Counted from the stretch's first letter, positions 1 through 7,001 are shown. The stretch: 8,742 nt of DNA from Desulfuromonadales bacterium (GCA_030591795.1 JAUVAJ010000051.1:1-8742); one strand, 5' to 3'. Program-made: numbers and translations. The notes: generated by a model from the letters alone, not told the origin.

Positions 1-908
1 CCGCCCGTGGCCGCAATGAAGCGCTGGATCATGTCCTGTTCTACGGTCCACCCGGTCTCGGCAAAACCACCCTGGCTAACATTGTCGCTATTGAGATGGG
101 GGTCAGCATCAAGAGCACTTCTGGTCCTGTTATCGAGAAACCAGGTGATCTAGCTGCAGTCCTGACCAATCTAGAAGAGGGCGATGTCCTGTTTATCGAC
201 GAAATTCACCGCCTCTCACCGGTGGTTGAAGAGATCCTCTATCCGGCCATGGAGGATTACCAGCTCGATATCATGATCGGCCAGGGCCCGTCGGCACGAA
301 CCATCAAGCTCGACATCCCACAATTCACTCTGGTCGGAGCCACAACCCGAGCCGGGCTGCTCTCCTCACCACTACGTGATCGGTTCGGCGTCATCTCCAG
401 GCTTGAGTTTTATTCAAATGCAGAACTCGCCATTATCGTTGAACGCAGCGCCAGTCTACTCGGCATCGAAACGACCAAAGAAGGGGCCGCAGAAATTGCC
501 CGACGCAGTCGGGGCACGCCCCGCATTGCCAACCGACTTTTACGCCGGGTTCGCGATTTTGCGCAAGTTGAAGGTAGCGGCAACATCACCCAGGAAGTGG
601 CTGACAGCTCCCTGTTGCGTATGGAAGTCGACGCCAAGGGGTTCGATCATATGGACCGACTCCTGATGCTGACGATTCTGGACAAGTTCAATGGTGGCCC
701 GGTCGGGCTCGATACGCTGGCAGCAGCTATCGGCGAAGAACGCGACACCATAGAGGATGTCATCGAGCCGTTCCTGATTCAGCAAGGGTATCTGAACCGA
801 ACCCCGCGCGGCCGCATGGCAACTCAACTGGCTATTAAGCATTTCGACCGGCCATTGCCAACCGGTCAGGATGATCTGTTTTCGGGGGGAGACAAAAGAG
901 ATGCGTGA
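1..908 (+). CDS. ruvB: RuvB Holliday junction branch-migration helicase, 5' end missing
   Basis: RuvB is the hexameric AAA+ motor that, with RuvA, drives branch migration of Holliday junctions before RuvC cleavage. The window enters the gene in frame at position 3, and 301 residues are visible, so roughly the first 40-50 residues of a protein of about 340 are missing. Motifs appear in family order: Walker [10 protein letters not shown] (codons from about 48), Walker B FIDEIH (about 195-212), sensor 1/arginine-finger region [18 protein letters not shown] (about 339-392), sensor 2 region [18 protein letters not shown], and the C-terminal winged-helix signature RTPRGRMAT (about 799-825). The match to E. 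coli RuvB is close throughout. The stop at 906-908 lies inside the next gene, whose ATG is at 901, so the two are probably translationally coupled. Identity is essentially certain; the start lies outside the window. Confidence 0.98.
   Translation, partial: ARGRNEALDHVLFYGPPGLGKTTLANIVAIEMGVSIKSTSGPVIEKPGDLAAVLTNLEEGDVLFIDEIHRLSPVVEEILYPAMEDYQLDIMIGQGPSARTIKLDIPQFTLVGATTRAGLLSSPLRDRFGVISRLEFYSNAELAIIVERSASLLGIETTKEGAAEIARRSRGTPRIANRLLRRVRDFAQVEGSGNITQEVADSSLLRMEVDAKGFDHMDRLLMLTILDKFNGGPVGLDTLAAAIGEERDTIEDVIEPFLIQQGYLNRTPRGRMATQLAIKHFDRPLPTGQDDLFSGGDKRDA
884..891 (+). promoter_or_regulatory. Shine-Dalgarno fixing the start of the GGDEF gene
   Basis: A G-rich GGGGGGAG lies within the 3' end of ruvB and ends 9 nt before the ATG at 901. 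The alternative in-frame ATG at 871 has no comparable site and would add an unlikely ten-residue extension. The site supports the 901 start and translational coupling to ruvB. Confidence 0.7.
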
Positions 909-2253
909 GCGAAGACACGCTTATACAGAACATATCCGGATCACGTTAACCGGCAAAATCACAGCGACCTATCTGTTGCTGGTGTTTTTCAGCCTGATTG
1001 CAAGTGGTTACGCTCTGAACAGTCTGCACAAACAGACAACAGTGTCGCGAGACCTGGTTAACATCGACATCCGGGCCGCGGAGCTGGCGCGCGACCTGCA
1101 AGCAGAACTCCGGAGCCAGGAAAGGCTGGCCGGGCAATTAACGATCCGGCCGAATAAGAAAGCACTCGATCTTCTGAAAGAAAAACTCAGCCATAACGAA
1201 CCTAAGCAAACCAGCTTTCTGACAATCATCTCAGCCGAACAGCAGCAAGATTTTTCCGCCCTGTTTTCCCAGTACAAGGCGAGCAGTGACGAATTTCTGC
1301 AGATATTACAGAACCGGAAAAATGCAACGACAGGTTTTTACAAGAAGAGCCTGCGCCCCCGACAACATGCCGCGCTGGATGCGCTGAAAGACTTTCGTAA
1401 TAAGCAACAGATAAAAATCGATCGTTCCCTCGATCAGTTCTCCAAAGATAGTGACACTGCCTTTCAGGTAACCATGACCCTGCTGTTGCTCGGGTTGGCC
1501 TTGTCAACACCGGTCGGCATTTCAGTGATTCTCCAGATGCACCGTTCGCTGCGCAAGCTGACAGATGCAACCCAACAGATCGCTGACGGCAATTATGATC
1601 TGGACATCGACACAAAAGATCGCGACGAATTTGGTCTGTTGACCCGGGAATTCATAACCATGGGTCGTAAGTTGCGTGAATACGAAATCCTCAACCTCGA
1701 TGCCAGCCCATTAACCCACCTCCCCGGCAACCTCGTCATTCAACGTCGCGTCGAAGAGATGCTCGAGGAAGGAACCGCCTTCGCGCACGCCTTTGTTGAT
1801 CTTGATCATTTCAAAGCTTTTAATGACCGCTACGGCTACCAAAACGGCAGCGACATAATAAGCATGGTCGCTGAGATTATTAATCAGGTGGTACAGCAAC
1901 ACGGCAACCCGGAAGATTTTGTCGGCCATATCGGCGGTGATGACTACATTTTCCTGACTACTGCGGACAAGGTTGAATTCCTGGCGCAAAAATTTATCGA
2001 GGAGTTTGACCGGAAAATTCCAGAACACTATTCAGATGAGGATAGAGCTGCCGGGTCTTTTGTTGGCGAAGATCGTTTTGGCGTTAAGCGGCAATTCGAC
2101 ATTATGACGGTGTCGATTGCTATTATATGTAGTGAAAGGTCAAATTACGCCTCAGCGACTGCAATCAGCCACGAGTGTGCTAAGATGAAGGAGCATTTGA
2201 AGCGTCTACCCGGAAGTAACTACCTGATAGATCGTCGTAAAGGTGTTGCCTGA
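901..2253 (+). CDS. Membrane-anchored HAMP-GGDEF protein, variant active site (candidate Hypr-type)
   Basis: A 450-residue inner-membrane sensor with a cyclic-dinucleotide synthase-type output. Order: short basic N-terminus, TM1 about residues 20-40, a helical extracytoplasmic domain about 41-189 without recognised ligand motifs, TM2 about 190-211, HAMP about 212-262, and GGDEF about 265-450. The GGDEF core is clear: [11 protein letters not shown] (267-277), metal-binding D300 in [11 protein letters not shown], and GGDDY (345-349). Three departures stand out. The fourth motif residue is Asp rather than Glu. The primary inhibitory site RxxD is NPED (336-339), so Arg is lost. Ser317 aligns with PleD Asp344, the residue that in known Hypr enzymes is Ser and favours cGAMP. 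The ATG at 901 overlaps the ruvB stop by 8 nt, and the stop overlaps the lipoprotein ATG by 1 nt. The sensor half resembles GlrK-type kinase sensors. Fold assignment is firm; catalytic activity and product are inference, and an inactive receptor role is possible. Confidence 0.9.
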   Translation: MRERRHAYTEHIRITLTGKITATYLLLVFFSLIASGYALNSLHKQTTVSRDLVNIDIRAAELARDLQAELRSQERLAGQLTIRPNKKALDLLKEKLSHNEPKQTSFLTIISAEQQQDFSALFSQYKASSDEFLQILQNRKNATTGFYKKSLRPRQHAALDALKDFRNKQQIKIDRSLDQFSKDSDTAFQVTMTLLLLGLALSTPVGISVILQMHRSLRKLTDATQQIADGNYDLDIDTKDRDEFGLLTREFITMGRKLREYEILNLDASPLTHLPGNLVIQRRVEEMLEEGTAFAHAFVDLDHFKAFNDRYGYQNGSDIISMVAEIINQVVQQHGNPEDFVGHIGGDDYIFLTTADKVEFLAQKFIEEFDRKIPEHYSDEDRAAGSFVGEDRFGVKRQFDIMTVSIAIICSERSNYASATAISHECAKMKEHLKRLPGSNYLIDRRKGVA

Positions 2254-2609
2254 TGAGAAAAACCGTAATTGTCTGCCTGTTTTTTCTGGTAACCGGCTGT
2301 GTTGCCATCCAACCCGGAAAAAATTCGACGCAAAACCAGGCCAAACTATTCCACGACTCCCTGGAACAACTGCTACAAAAAAACAATACCAAGCCGATGC
2401 AGACATTTATCAAGGAGTATCCTGACAATATGTTTATTAATGATGCCAAGCAACTTTTACAACTGCACAGCAACGCAAAAAGTTGTGGCGGTAAGCTTAA
2501 AAAATGCAGCAAGCAACTTAAGGCCTCACATCAGGATCTGCAGAAATTACAAGATGATATTGACCGTCTGACCGAATTAAATCTGGAGATGGACCGAATT
2601 TCTCCATAA
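2253..2609 (+). CDS. Small lipoprotein with helical C-terminus, partner of the GGDEF sensor
   Basis: A 118-residue lipoprotein. It has a short signal peptide with a basic start (MRKT), a hydrophobic core and a lipobox LVTGC with the lipidated Cys at residue 16. Residue 17 is Val rather than Asp, which under the enterobacterial Lol rule favours the outer membrane. Residues about 30-72 look helical and TPR-like (FIKEYPDNMFINDAKQLL). Two more cysteines (C78, C85) bracket CGGKLKKC and could form a disulfide, and residues about 85-115 form a heptad-like coiled coil. The ATG overlaps the upstream stop (TGATG) and AAAGGTG at 2239-2245 is its ribosome site, so it is cotranslated with the GGDEF gene. 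The layout recalls the small lipoprotein (QseG/YfhG type) encoded beside GlrK-like sensors. A role as periplasmic modulator of the GGDEF sensor is inference; no enzymatic motif is visible. Confidence 0.85.
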   Translation: MRKTVIVCLFFLVTGCVAIQPGKNSTQNQAKLFHDSLEQLLQKNNTKPMQTFIKEYPDNMFINDAKQLLQLHSNAKSCGGKLKKCSKQLKASHQDLQKLQDDIDRLTELNLEMDRISP

Positions 2610-2634
2610 TTTTTTCCAATAAAGAAAAACATCA

Positions 2635-2663
2635 TTGGCAACAACCTTTGCCTGTGCTAGAAA
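2635..2663 (+). promoter_or_regulatory. Candidate sigma70-type promoter in the intergenic gap
   Basis: TTGGCA at 2635-2640 matches the -35 consensus at five of six positions. A 17-nt spacer separates it from TAGAAA at 2658-2663 (four of six), which is preceded by TG at 2655-2656 as in an extended -10. The predicted start is near 2670, just before the G-run that begins the structured stretch. Read by eye only. It could drive a short RNA ending at the terminator or, through read-through, the gene at 2774. Confidence 0.45.
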
Positions 2664-2669
2664 TAATTA

Positions 2670-2742
2670 CGTGGGGGGATTGAGCTTATAAGCCCTGCTG
2701 AGTCACCCCCGGGGCCGTCATTGTGGCGGCCCTATTTTATTT
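2670..2742 (+). ncRNA. Possible small RNA or terminated leader of about 70 nt
   Basis: The stretch between the predicted promoter start and the T-tract has no ORF and can fold into two adjacent elements. In the first, GGGGG (2674-2678) pairs with CCCCC (2706-2710) and, after a two-base bulge, TGA (2681-2683) pairs with TCA (2703-2705), enclosing a loop with a small GCT/AGC hairpin. The second is the terminator hairpin at 2712-2732. I do not recognise it as a known riboswitch or RNA family; it lacks the conserved GEMM core. It could be a trans-acting small RNA, the 3' end of the upstream transcript, or an attenuator in front of the gene at 2774. Existence as an independent transcript is inference from promoter-terminator spacing. 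Confidence 0.35.
2712..2742 (+). terminator. Strong intrinsic terminator
   Basis: GGGCCGTCA (2712-2720) and TGGCGGCCC (2724-2732) form a nine-pair stem with one G-T pair and a TTG loop, or eight pairs with a five-base loop. TATTTTATTT follows at 2733-2742. This is a classic Rho-independent terminator for + strand transcription. It separates the ruvB-GGDEF-lipoprotein unit from the gene at 2774. There is no A-run on its 5' side, so it is unlikely to work in the reverse direction. Confidence 0.85.
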
Positions 2743-2773
2743 CTGACAATTCCTATTTAATTCTGGCCGATAG

Positions 2774-5017
2774 ATGAGTCAAGACCCCCTTCAGCAATTT
2801 GCCCGGCAGCTCCACGCATGGTCAATAGAAGAACTGCTTAAAAAACCGGGGCCATTCCGCACCGCTGAACTGTTTCCAGCTCTGCTTGGGAATGTGGATA
2901 GCATCACCCCGCCTGTTGTCTTCTGGGTCAATCGGGAGAGCCATCTGGCCGGGGGAGTCATATTACTGCCGAAAAAAGACCCAATCGGGGTTCTCGATTC
3001 AGGTCGAGAAGTCTGTGCCGCTCTCGGTCTGGACTGTTATTACACTTGGGCCGTCGGCGAAGTCTCTGCCTGGCGAGTTGACCTTGATCCGGGCCGGCAA
3101 TGGTCAGAACCATTACCAAGTGCAACCATGCAAGATGAGAGTAGCTTCCGGGAGGTGCTCTCGCTTCTGCTGGAAAGCATGCAAAACCACTTCTTTAAAA
3201 ACCAACTGCAACTACCAATACTCTCTGCGCCATACCTGACTAATCTATTACACAATTGCATAGAGTCATCGCTACCGACAATAGGCCAAAGTACGGAAGC
3301 CGGTCAGCGCACCATTACCGACGTTGTTCTACAGCTGGTCACACTTTACAGTCAGGATTTACTACCCCCTAAAACCAGCCCGGACAATTTACTGGATGAC
3401 CTGAAATATGCTTCAGAACTGCTGCCCCTCCCGCTGGCGGCGGTTTTAAATCAACCTGACGCCCCACTCCGCCTGCCTGAATCTGTTGTCATCAAACTGC
3501 ACCATCTTTACCAGCGATTACGACAACACGGACCTGAGCTGCTGCCATTTATCCCGGCAACGGTACAGCGACTACTTCGGTTCTGGTCGACAACTAACAA
3601 CTTGTGTCCATTGCCGACAGCGCTGAAGAAAACCGACTCAACATTAATTATCGCCCCGGACCGATACCATCCTGAGATGTCAGTATCGATTGAAGTTGGT
3701 GCACAGCCTCTGATCACGGCTACTGCCTTGCTTAGACAACTACAGAGTCCCGACAGACGGCACCCGTCTCAGTTTACAGATTTACTGGAGATACAAGCAC
3801 CAATCACAATTGACGCTGTGATCGGAACCTTGAATAACAATTCAAGAGCGACCGCGACCGAGCAAAAGAAGATGAATGCACTGCTGCGCTATTCATGGCC
3901 AAATCGCCAGCTTAAGCTCGCCACGAAGTCGCCACAATGGGCTTGGCGTGCCGTTCACCTCATCGGCCTTTTACAAGGGACACCACAGGGCAGCCTTAAC
4001 TTACCAGCCGATTGGCTATGGGAACCTTATGGCGAAAAATTGTTCGCCTTACTTGTCGAGCGTGTTGCTCTCAGCAAAATAAGCCAGACAGAAAAGGATC
4101 AGGTCTGTATTGAGTTCAATCGATCAACTAGAAACCAGGTTACAATCGTTTCTTTTGCAAATAGTAATCGTGTATTGGACCTCCAGAGCATGACCAGAAC
4201 AACCCTGCTTCTGGCCCTCTCTCTACCGACTGATATATACGACCTGATACGCAATGGCGAGCTCAAGCCGGCCACGGATGAGCTTCAAGCTTCTGCCGCC
4301 ATTGAACTGTTTCTACGTTCCTCTATCGGACGGGGTTTATGGCAAATTCTGGCGCCCGGGAAACCGTCGCCAGACAGGACAAAAATGCTGACAAAAATTA
4401 TTCAAAGCGGCCTGCCGTTGCCGGGCGAACAGACACTGGAGGCCCTCGCGCAGCTAGCTAAAAAATGCAACCAGCCTGATGCCGCAACTATCGACCGAGA
4501 ATTGGAGGTATGGCTCGGCTCAGCATGCTTGAGTGTAACCGCACCATGTTTCAGACCGTCTGCCAGAGCAACGCGACCCCGGCCAGAGCACGACTCCGCT
4601 GCAGCAATTGTGGACAAGCTGATCCAGTCGGGAGACATCCTTTGCTTTCCGCAAGATTACCTTTACAAAATCCCGGAGAAATCCAGAACACCCTACACAA
4701 TTACCGGGCGGCTGAAAATCAGTGAAACTTTCTTCAATACAGTTACGTTATTGTCTCCGGAAGGGGAGTCAATGCAAGTTGAAGGTGTAACAACCGCACG
4801 CTCACTAGAGTTAATATCCACTGTTCAACGCGCAGAGATCGAGCTTCCTGTCGATGAGCAGCAAGTAAGCATTATCCTCGAGCGCTATCTGCGTGACTTA
4901 CTAAACCTGCAAACAACAGTCCTGCAACTGACGGCAAATTCCGGCAGTAATTCAACAACCAGCCTGGCTGATCAGGTGTGGGACCTCCTGCCGGTTCCGC
5001 CGCGGGATCTCCTCTAA
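2774..5017 (+). CDS. Large uncharacterised protein, 747 residues
   Basis: I do not recognise the family. The reading frame is intact for 747 codons. An in-frame TAG lies directly before the ATG (2771-2773), so this or a later codon must be the start. There is no clear Shine-Dalgarno sequence, suggesting weak or regulated translation. No signal peptide or membrane span is evident, so it is probably cytoplasmic, and much of it looks alpha-helical and leucine-rich. Residues about 48-103 alternate hydrophobic strands: VVFWVN, GGVILLPKK, then ALGLDCYYTWA and a final VSAWRVD. This faintly resembles the restriction-endonuclease-like N-terminus of type I R subunits, with the usual E-x-K replaced by L-P-K, so it would be catalytically dead. 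No Walker, HTH or zinc motif was found. The C-terminal part (about residues 610-680) could contain a small beta domain. It stands alone between a terminator and the queH promoter region. The CDS is very likely real; the function is unknown. Confidence 0.8.
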   Translation: MSQDPLQQFARQLHAWSIEELLKKPGPFRTAELFPALLGNVDSITPPVVFWVNRESHLAGGVILLPKKDPIGVLDSGREVCAALGLDCYYTWAVGEVSAWRVDLDPGRQWSEPLPSATMQDESSFREVLSLLLESMQNHFFKNQLQLPILSAPYLTNLLHNCIESSLPTIGQSTEAGQRTITDVVLQLVTLYSQDLLPPKTSPDNLLDDLKYASELLPLPLAAVLNQPDAPLRLPESVVIKLHHLYQRLRQHGPELLPFIPATVQRLLRFWSTTNNLCPLPTALKKTDSTLIIAPDRYHPEMSVSIEVGAQPLITATALLRQLQSPDRRHPSQFTDLLEIQAPITIDAVIGTLNNNSRATATEQKKMNALLRYSWPNRQLKLATKSPQWAWRAVHLIGLLQGTPQGSLNLPADWLWEPYGEKLFALLVERVALSKISQTEKDQVCIEFNRSTRNQVTIVSFANSNRVLDLQSMTRTTLLLALSLPTDIYDLIRNGELKPATDELQASAAIELFLRSSIGRGLWQILAPGKPSPDRTKMLTKIIQSGLPLPGEQTLEALAQLAKKCNQPDAATIDRELEVWLGSACLSVTAPCFRPSARATRPRPEHDSAAAIVDKLIQSGDILCFPQDYLYKIPEKSRTPYTITGRLKISETFFNTVTLLSPEGESMQVEGVTTARSLELISTVQRAEIELPVDEQQVSIILERYLRDLLNLQTTVLQLTANSGSNSTTSLADQVWDLLPVPPRDLL

Positions 5018-5023
5018 ACTGCC

Positions 5024-5052
5024 TTCACGTCATCAGCTAAAAGTGTTATGGT
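5024..5052 (+). promoter_or_regulatory. Weak candidate promoter for queH
   Basis: TTCACG at 5024-5029, a 17-nt spacer and TATGGT at 5047-5052 preceded by TG (5044-5045) give a plausible extended -10 promoter. Its start would fall near 5059, leaving a leader of under 20 nt before the queH ATG. Each hexamer matches only four of six consensus bases, so this is tentative. No terminator hairpin is visible between 5018 and 5076. Confidence 0.3.
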
Positions 5053-5065
5053 TATTTTTTAAACA

Positions 5066-5071
5066 TTGGAG
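5066..5071 (+). promoter_or_regulatory. Ribosome binding site of queH
   Basis: TTGGAG ends five bases before the ATG at 5077. The in-frame GTG at 5071 overlaps the last base of this site and so cannot use it. This decides the start in favour of 5077. Confidence 0.7.
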
Positions 5072-5076
5072 TGACC

Positions 5077-5616
5077 ATGAATATTCTGCTGCACATCTGT
5101 TGCGCAAACTGTGCCATATACCCGGTCAGCGTCATGCGCGATAAAAACCACACGATTGACGGCTACTTCTACAACAACAACATCCATCCCTATCAGGAAT
5201 TCAAGAAGCGGCTGGATGCTGTACGTGAATACAGTCAACTCGTGGAGCTTAATGTTCAGATCAACGAAACCTATATGCTTGAAGAATTCCTGCAAAATGT
5301 CGCTACTGACCCGGCCAATCGTTGCGAGTACTGCTACCAGTCACGCATGGAAGAGACAGCTCGCGCAGCTGCCGAACAGGATTACGATGCATTCACAACC
5401 ACATTGCTCTACTCTCGCTACCAACAACAGGATGTCATCCGAAAAATTGGCGAAGCTCTGGCTCTGCAATATGGTTTGAAGTTTTATTATGAAGACTTCC
5501 GCGCCGGTTGGCAGGAAGGGATCCGCGTATCAAAAAGCATGCAGCTCTATCGCCAGCAATACTGCGGCTGTATCTATTCCGAGATGGATCGCTACTACCC
5601 GCGCAGCAAAAACTGA
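5077..5616 (+). CDS. queH: QueH-type epoxyqueuosine reductase
   Basis: QueH (formerly DUF208) performs the last step of queuosine synthesis, reducing epoxyqueuosine at tRNA wobble position 34 in place of the cobalamin enzyme QueG. The 179-residue protein has the full set of family cysteine motifs: HICCANC at the N-terminus (C8, C9, C12), RCEYCYQSRM (C83, C86) and QQYCGCIYSE (C163, C165). These cysteines hold the iron-sulfur cluster and auxiliary iron in the family. The middle contains FYNNNIHPYQEF and TTTLLYSRYQQQ, also typical. The length is normal for a stand-alone QueH. The start at 5077 is set by the TTGGAG site. It lies 36 nt upstream of the patatin gene with no terminator between, so the two are probably cotranscribed, although no functional link is known. 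Identity is confident from the cysteine pattern. Confidence 0.95.
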   Translation: MNILLHICCANCAIYPVSVMRDKNHTIDGYFYNNNIHPYQEFKKRLDAVREYSQLVELNVQINETYMLEEFLQNVATDPANRCEYCYQSRMEETARAAAEQDYDAFTTTLLYSRYQQQDVIRKIGEALALQYGLKFYYEDFRAGWQEGIRVSKSMQLYRQQYCGCIYSEMDRYYPRSKN

Positions 5617-5652
5617 CGCTCGACAATCTCCATTTTCACAAGCAGGGTATTG

Positions 5653-6618
5653 ATGGCCGATTCTGTCAAACTATCTACATCTGATAAAGTATTCCCCACC
5701 GATCAAATCACCGGCCTGGCTCTCGGTAGTGGTGCAGCCAGGGGTCTTGCTCACATCGGCGTACTACACTCTCTGGAACAAAACAACGTACGGATCGACC
5801 TTCTCGCTGGAACCTCTATCGGCGCTCTTATTGGCGCACTTTACGCATCCGGTGTTCCCGTCTCCCGTCTGCAGCAGGTTGCCTGTGAACTTAACTGGCG
5901 CAAACTTGCCGGGCTGGTCGGCCCGATCATACCGACATCAGGACTGATGGATGGACGCCGGGTTACTCGCTTCATTGATGAACTCCTTCCGGTCAAAACC
6001 TTTGAAGGTTTAAATATCCCGTTGGCGGTTACGACAACCGATATTGAGACAGGTGAGCTGATTGTGATCCGCCAAGGCCTGCTGCTGCCGGCAATCCTCG
6101 CTGCTATCTCTTTTCCAGGCCTGTTTTCGCCCGTACGCATCGGTAATCGGTTTCTGGTCGATGGCGGGCTTTGTTCGCCGGTTCCGACCGATGTAGTTCG
6201 CCAAATGGGGGCTGAAATAATTATTGGTGTCTGCGCCATTCCGGCAATCGACAAACGCTATAATGAAACATTTGCCCCTGACACCGACAAGTCACCGCCA
6301 AAAAAACCGCTCCTGAAGCGATTCACACCAGACTGGGTCGAGCGCACGTTCAGCGAAATATGGACTGCGCAAAGCCGTGGCGATGCAGAGACGTTGAAAG
6401 ACGATGATCGCGATCCTCCGGGGATATTCCGGGTTTTCGCCCAAAGTATCGCCATCCTGGAAAATCAGATCAATTCACTAAGGCTCGACAATGAAAAGGT
6501 CGATTTTCTGATCCGGCCAGACTTGAACAACATTACACTTTTAGAATTTCACAAGGCAGCAGAGGTGATTGAAGCCGGTCGTATCGCCACGCATATGATG
6601 CTGGGCGCAGAGCATTGA
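5653..6618 (+). CDS. rssA: RssA-like patatin-family serine hydrolase
   Basis: A 321-residue patatin-like acyl hydrolase. It carries the oxyanion-hole motif GSGAARG (residues 25-31), the nucleophile elbow GTSIG with Ser55, and the second member of the Ser-Asp dyad, Asp170, in VDGG. GSGAARG followed by a GVL helix, and a C-terminal region with SIAILENQI and a LEFHKA segment, match the E. coli RssA layout. The length is slightly above RssA (about 300), mainly through an N-terminal extension and an insertion near residues 200-260. No signal peptide is evident, so it is probably cytoplasmic or peripheral at the inner membrane. The ATG at 5653 is preferred over the TTG at 5650; AGCAGGGT at 5641-5648 serves as ribosome site. 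The substrate is unknown. A lysophospholipase or fatty-acyl esterase activity is family inference. No rssB-like regulator is adjacent. Confidence 0.92.
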   Translation: MADSVKLSTSDKVFPTDQITGLALGSGAARGLAHIGVLHSLEQNNVRIDLLAGTSIGALIGALYASGVPVSRLQQVACELNWRKLAGLVGPIIPTSGLMDGRRVTRFIDELLPVKTFEGLNIPLAVTTTDIETGELIVIRQGLLLPAILAAISFPGLFSPVRIGNRFLVDGGLCSPVPTDVVRQMGAEIIIGVCAIPAIDKRYNETFAPDTDKSPPKKPLLKRFTPDWVERTFSEIWTAQSRGDAETLKDDDRDPPGIFRVFAQSIAILENQINSLRLDNEKVDFLIRPDLNNITLLEFHKAAEVIEAGRIATHMMLGAEH

Positions 6619-6640
6619 TTTGTTTGCACTATGATTACAG

Positions 6641-6667
6641 TATGATAGATTTGCAAGTGACTAGAAT
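6641..6667 (+). promoter_or_regulatory. A/T-rich region with promoter-like -10 boxes before the phasin-like gene
   Basis: The 73-nt gap after the patatin gene contains TATGAT (6641-6646) and TAGAAT (6662-6667), each five of six matches to a -10 box. Neither has a well-spaced -35 partner: TTGATT at 6615 is 20 nt from the first. No terminator is seen here. A promoter for the phasin-ubiB pair is plausible but not demonstrated. Confidence 0.25.
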
Positions 6668-6681
6668 AACATGCGAACAAT

Positions 6682-6687
6682 AGGAGG
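6682..6687 (+). promoter_or_regulatory. Strong Shine-Dalgarno choosing the 6692 start
   Basis: A perfect AGGAGG lies four bases before the ATG at 6692. The upstream in-frame ATG at 6671 would place this site inside the gene and has no ribosome site of its own. Another ATG at 6701 is 13 bases away, so 6692 is the best start. Confidence 0.75.
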
Positions 6688-6691
6688 CTCT

Positions 6692-6994
6692 ATGATCGAC
6701 ATGATTGAAAAAACGGTATTGGCAGGGATCGGGGCGCTCGCATTGAGCCAGAAAAAAGCTGAAGAACTGGTTGAAGAGATGAAGGCCAAACTAAACATCA
6801 GTGAAGAAGAAGGCCGGTCATTACTTGAAAATCTGAAAGCAGCGGTTGAAGAAAACCGGCAAAAGCTGGAAGATATTGCCCGGGAAGAGGTTGAAAAAAA
6901 CCTGAGCCGAATCGGTATTGTCAGAAAGAGCGATTTTGACGCGCTAAAGAAAAAAGTAGCCACTCTAGAGAAACGCCTGAAAGGTGCTGGCTGA
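6692..6994 (+). CDS. Phasin-family / UbiK-like coiled-coil protein
   Basis: A 100-residue, highly charged, almost entirely helical protein. A short hydrophobic, glycine-containing helix (VLAGIGALAL, about residues 9-18) is followed by amphipathic Glu/Lys-rich helices. At the C-terminus (about 76-97), VRKSDFDALKKKVATLEKRL has the form of the trimerising coiled coil shared by small phasin-family proteins and by the BMFP/UbiK accessory factor. In proteobacteria UbiK assists late ubiquinone-synthesis steps in a lipid-associated complex, while phasins coat polyhydroxyalkanoate granules. No PHA gene is present here, but the UbiB gene begins 7 nt after the stop, so a quinone- or lipid-linked role looks more likely than a granule role. 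That is inference from context. Translation should be strong, given the AGGAGG at 6682-6687. Gene reality is confident; the exact family is moderate. Confidence 0.82.
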   Translation: MIDMIEKTVLAGIGALALSQKKAEELVEEMKAKLNISEEEGRSLLENLKAAVEENRQKLEDIAREEVEKNLSRIGIVRKSDFDALKKKVATLEKRLKGAG

Positions 6995-7001
6995 ACCAAT
7001 A

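Noticed and set aside
1226..1615. 129-codon open frame on the minus strand
   Set aside because: It lies wholly inside the GGDEF gene opposite a conserved reading frame, and its translation has no protein-like motif.
2611..2629. TTTTTC/GAAAAA inverted repeat after the lipoprotein as a terminator
   Set aside because: The stem is almost all A-T with a seven-base loop and no following T-run, so it is too weak to be a terminator.
2631..2651. Sigma54-like promoter TGGCA...TTGC
   Set aside because: The GG to GC distance is 11 bases instead of the required 10, and the same bases fit a sigma70 -35 box better.
2610..2773. GEMM (c-di-GMP/cGAMP) riboswitch expected near a Hypr-type GGDEF
   Set aside because: The conserved GEMM core elements are not present; only a G/C-rich stem and a terminator are seen.
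5841..6254. 137-codon open frame on the minus strand
   Set aside because: It is antisense to the conserved patatin gene and rich in Arg, Pro and Ser, as expected of a shadow frame.
6984..7001. GTG start of ubiB giving an 11-nt overlap with the phasin-like gene
   Set aside because: It has no better ribosome site than ATG 7002 and adds an unconvincing six-residue extension, though it cannot be excluded.
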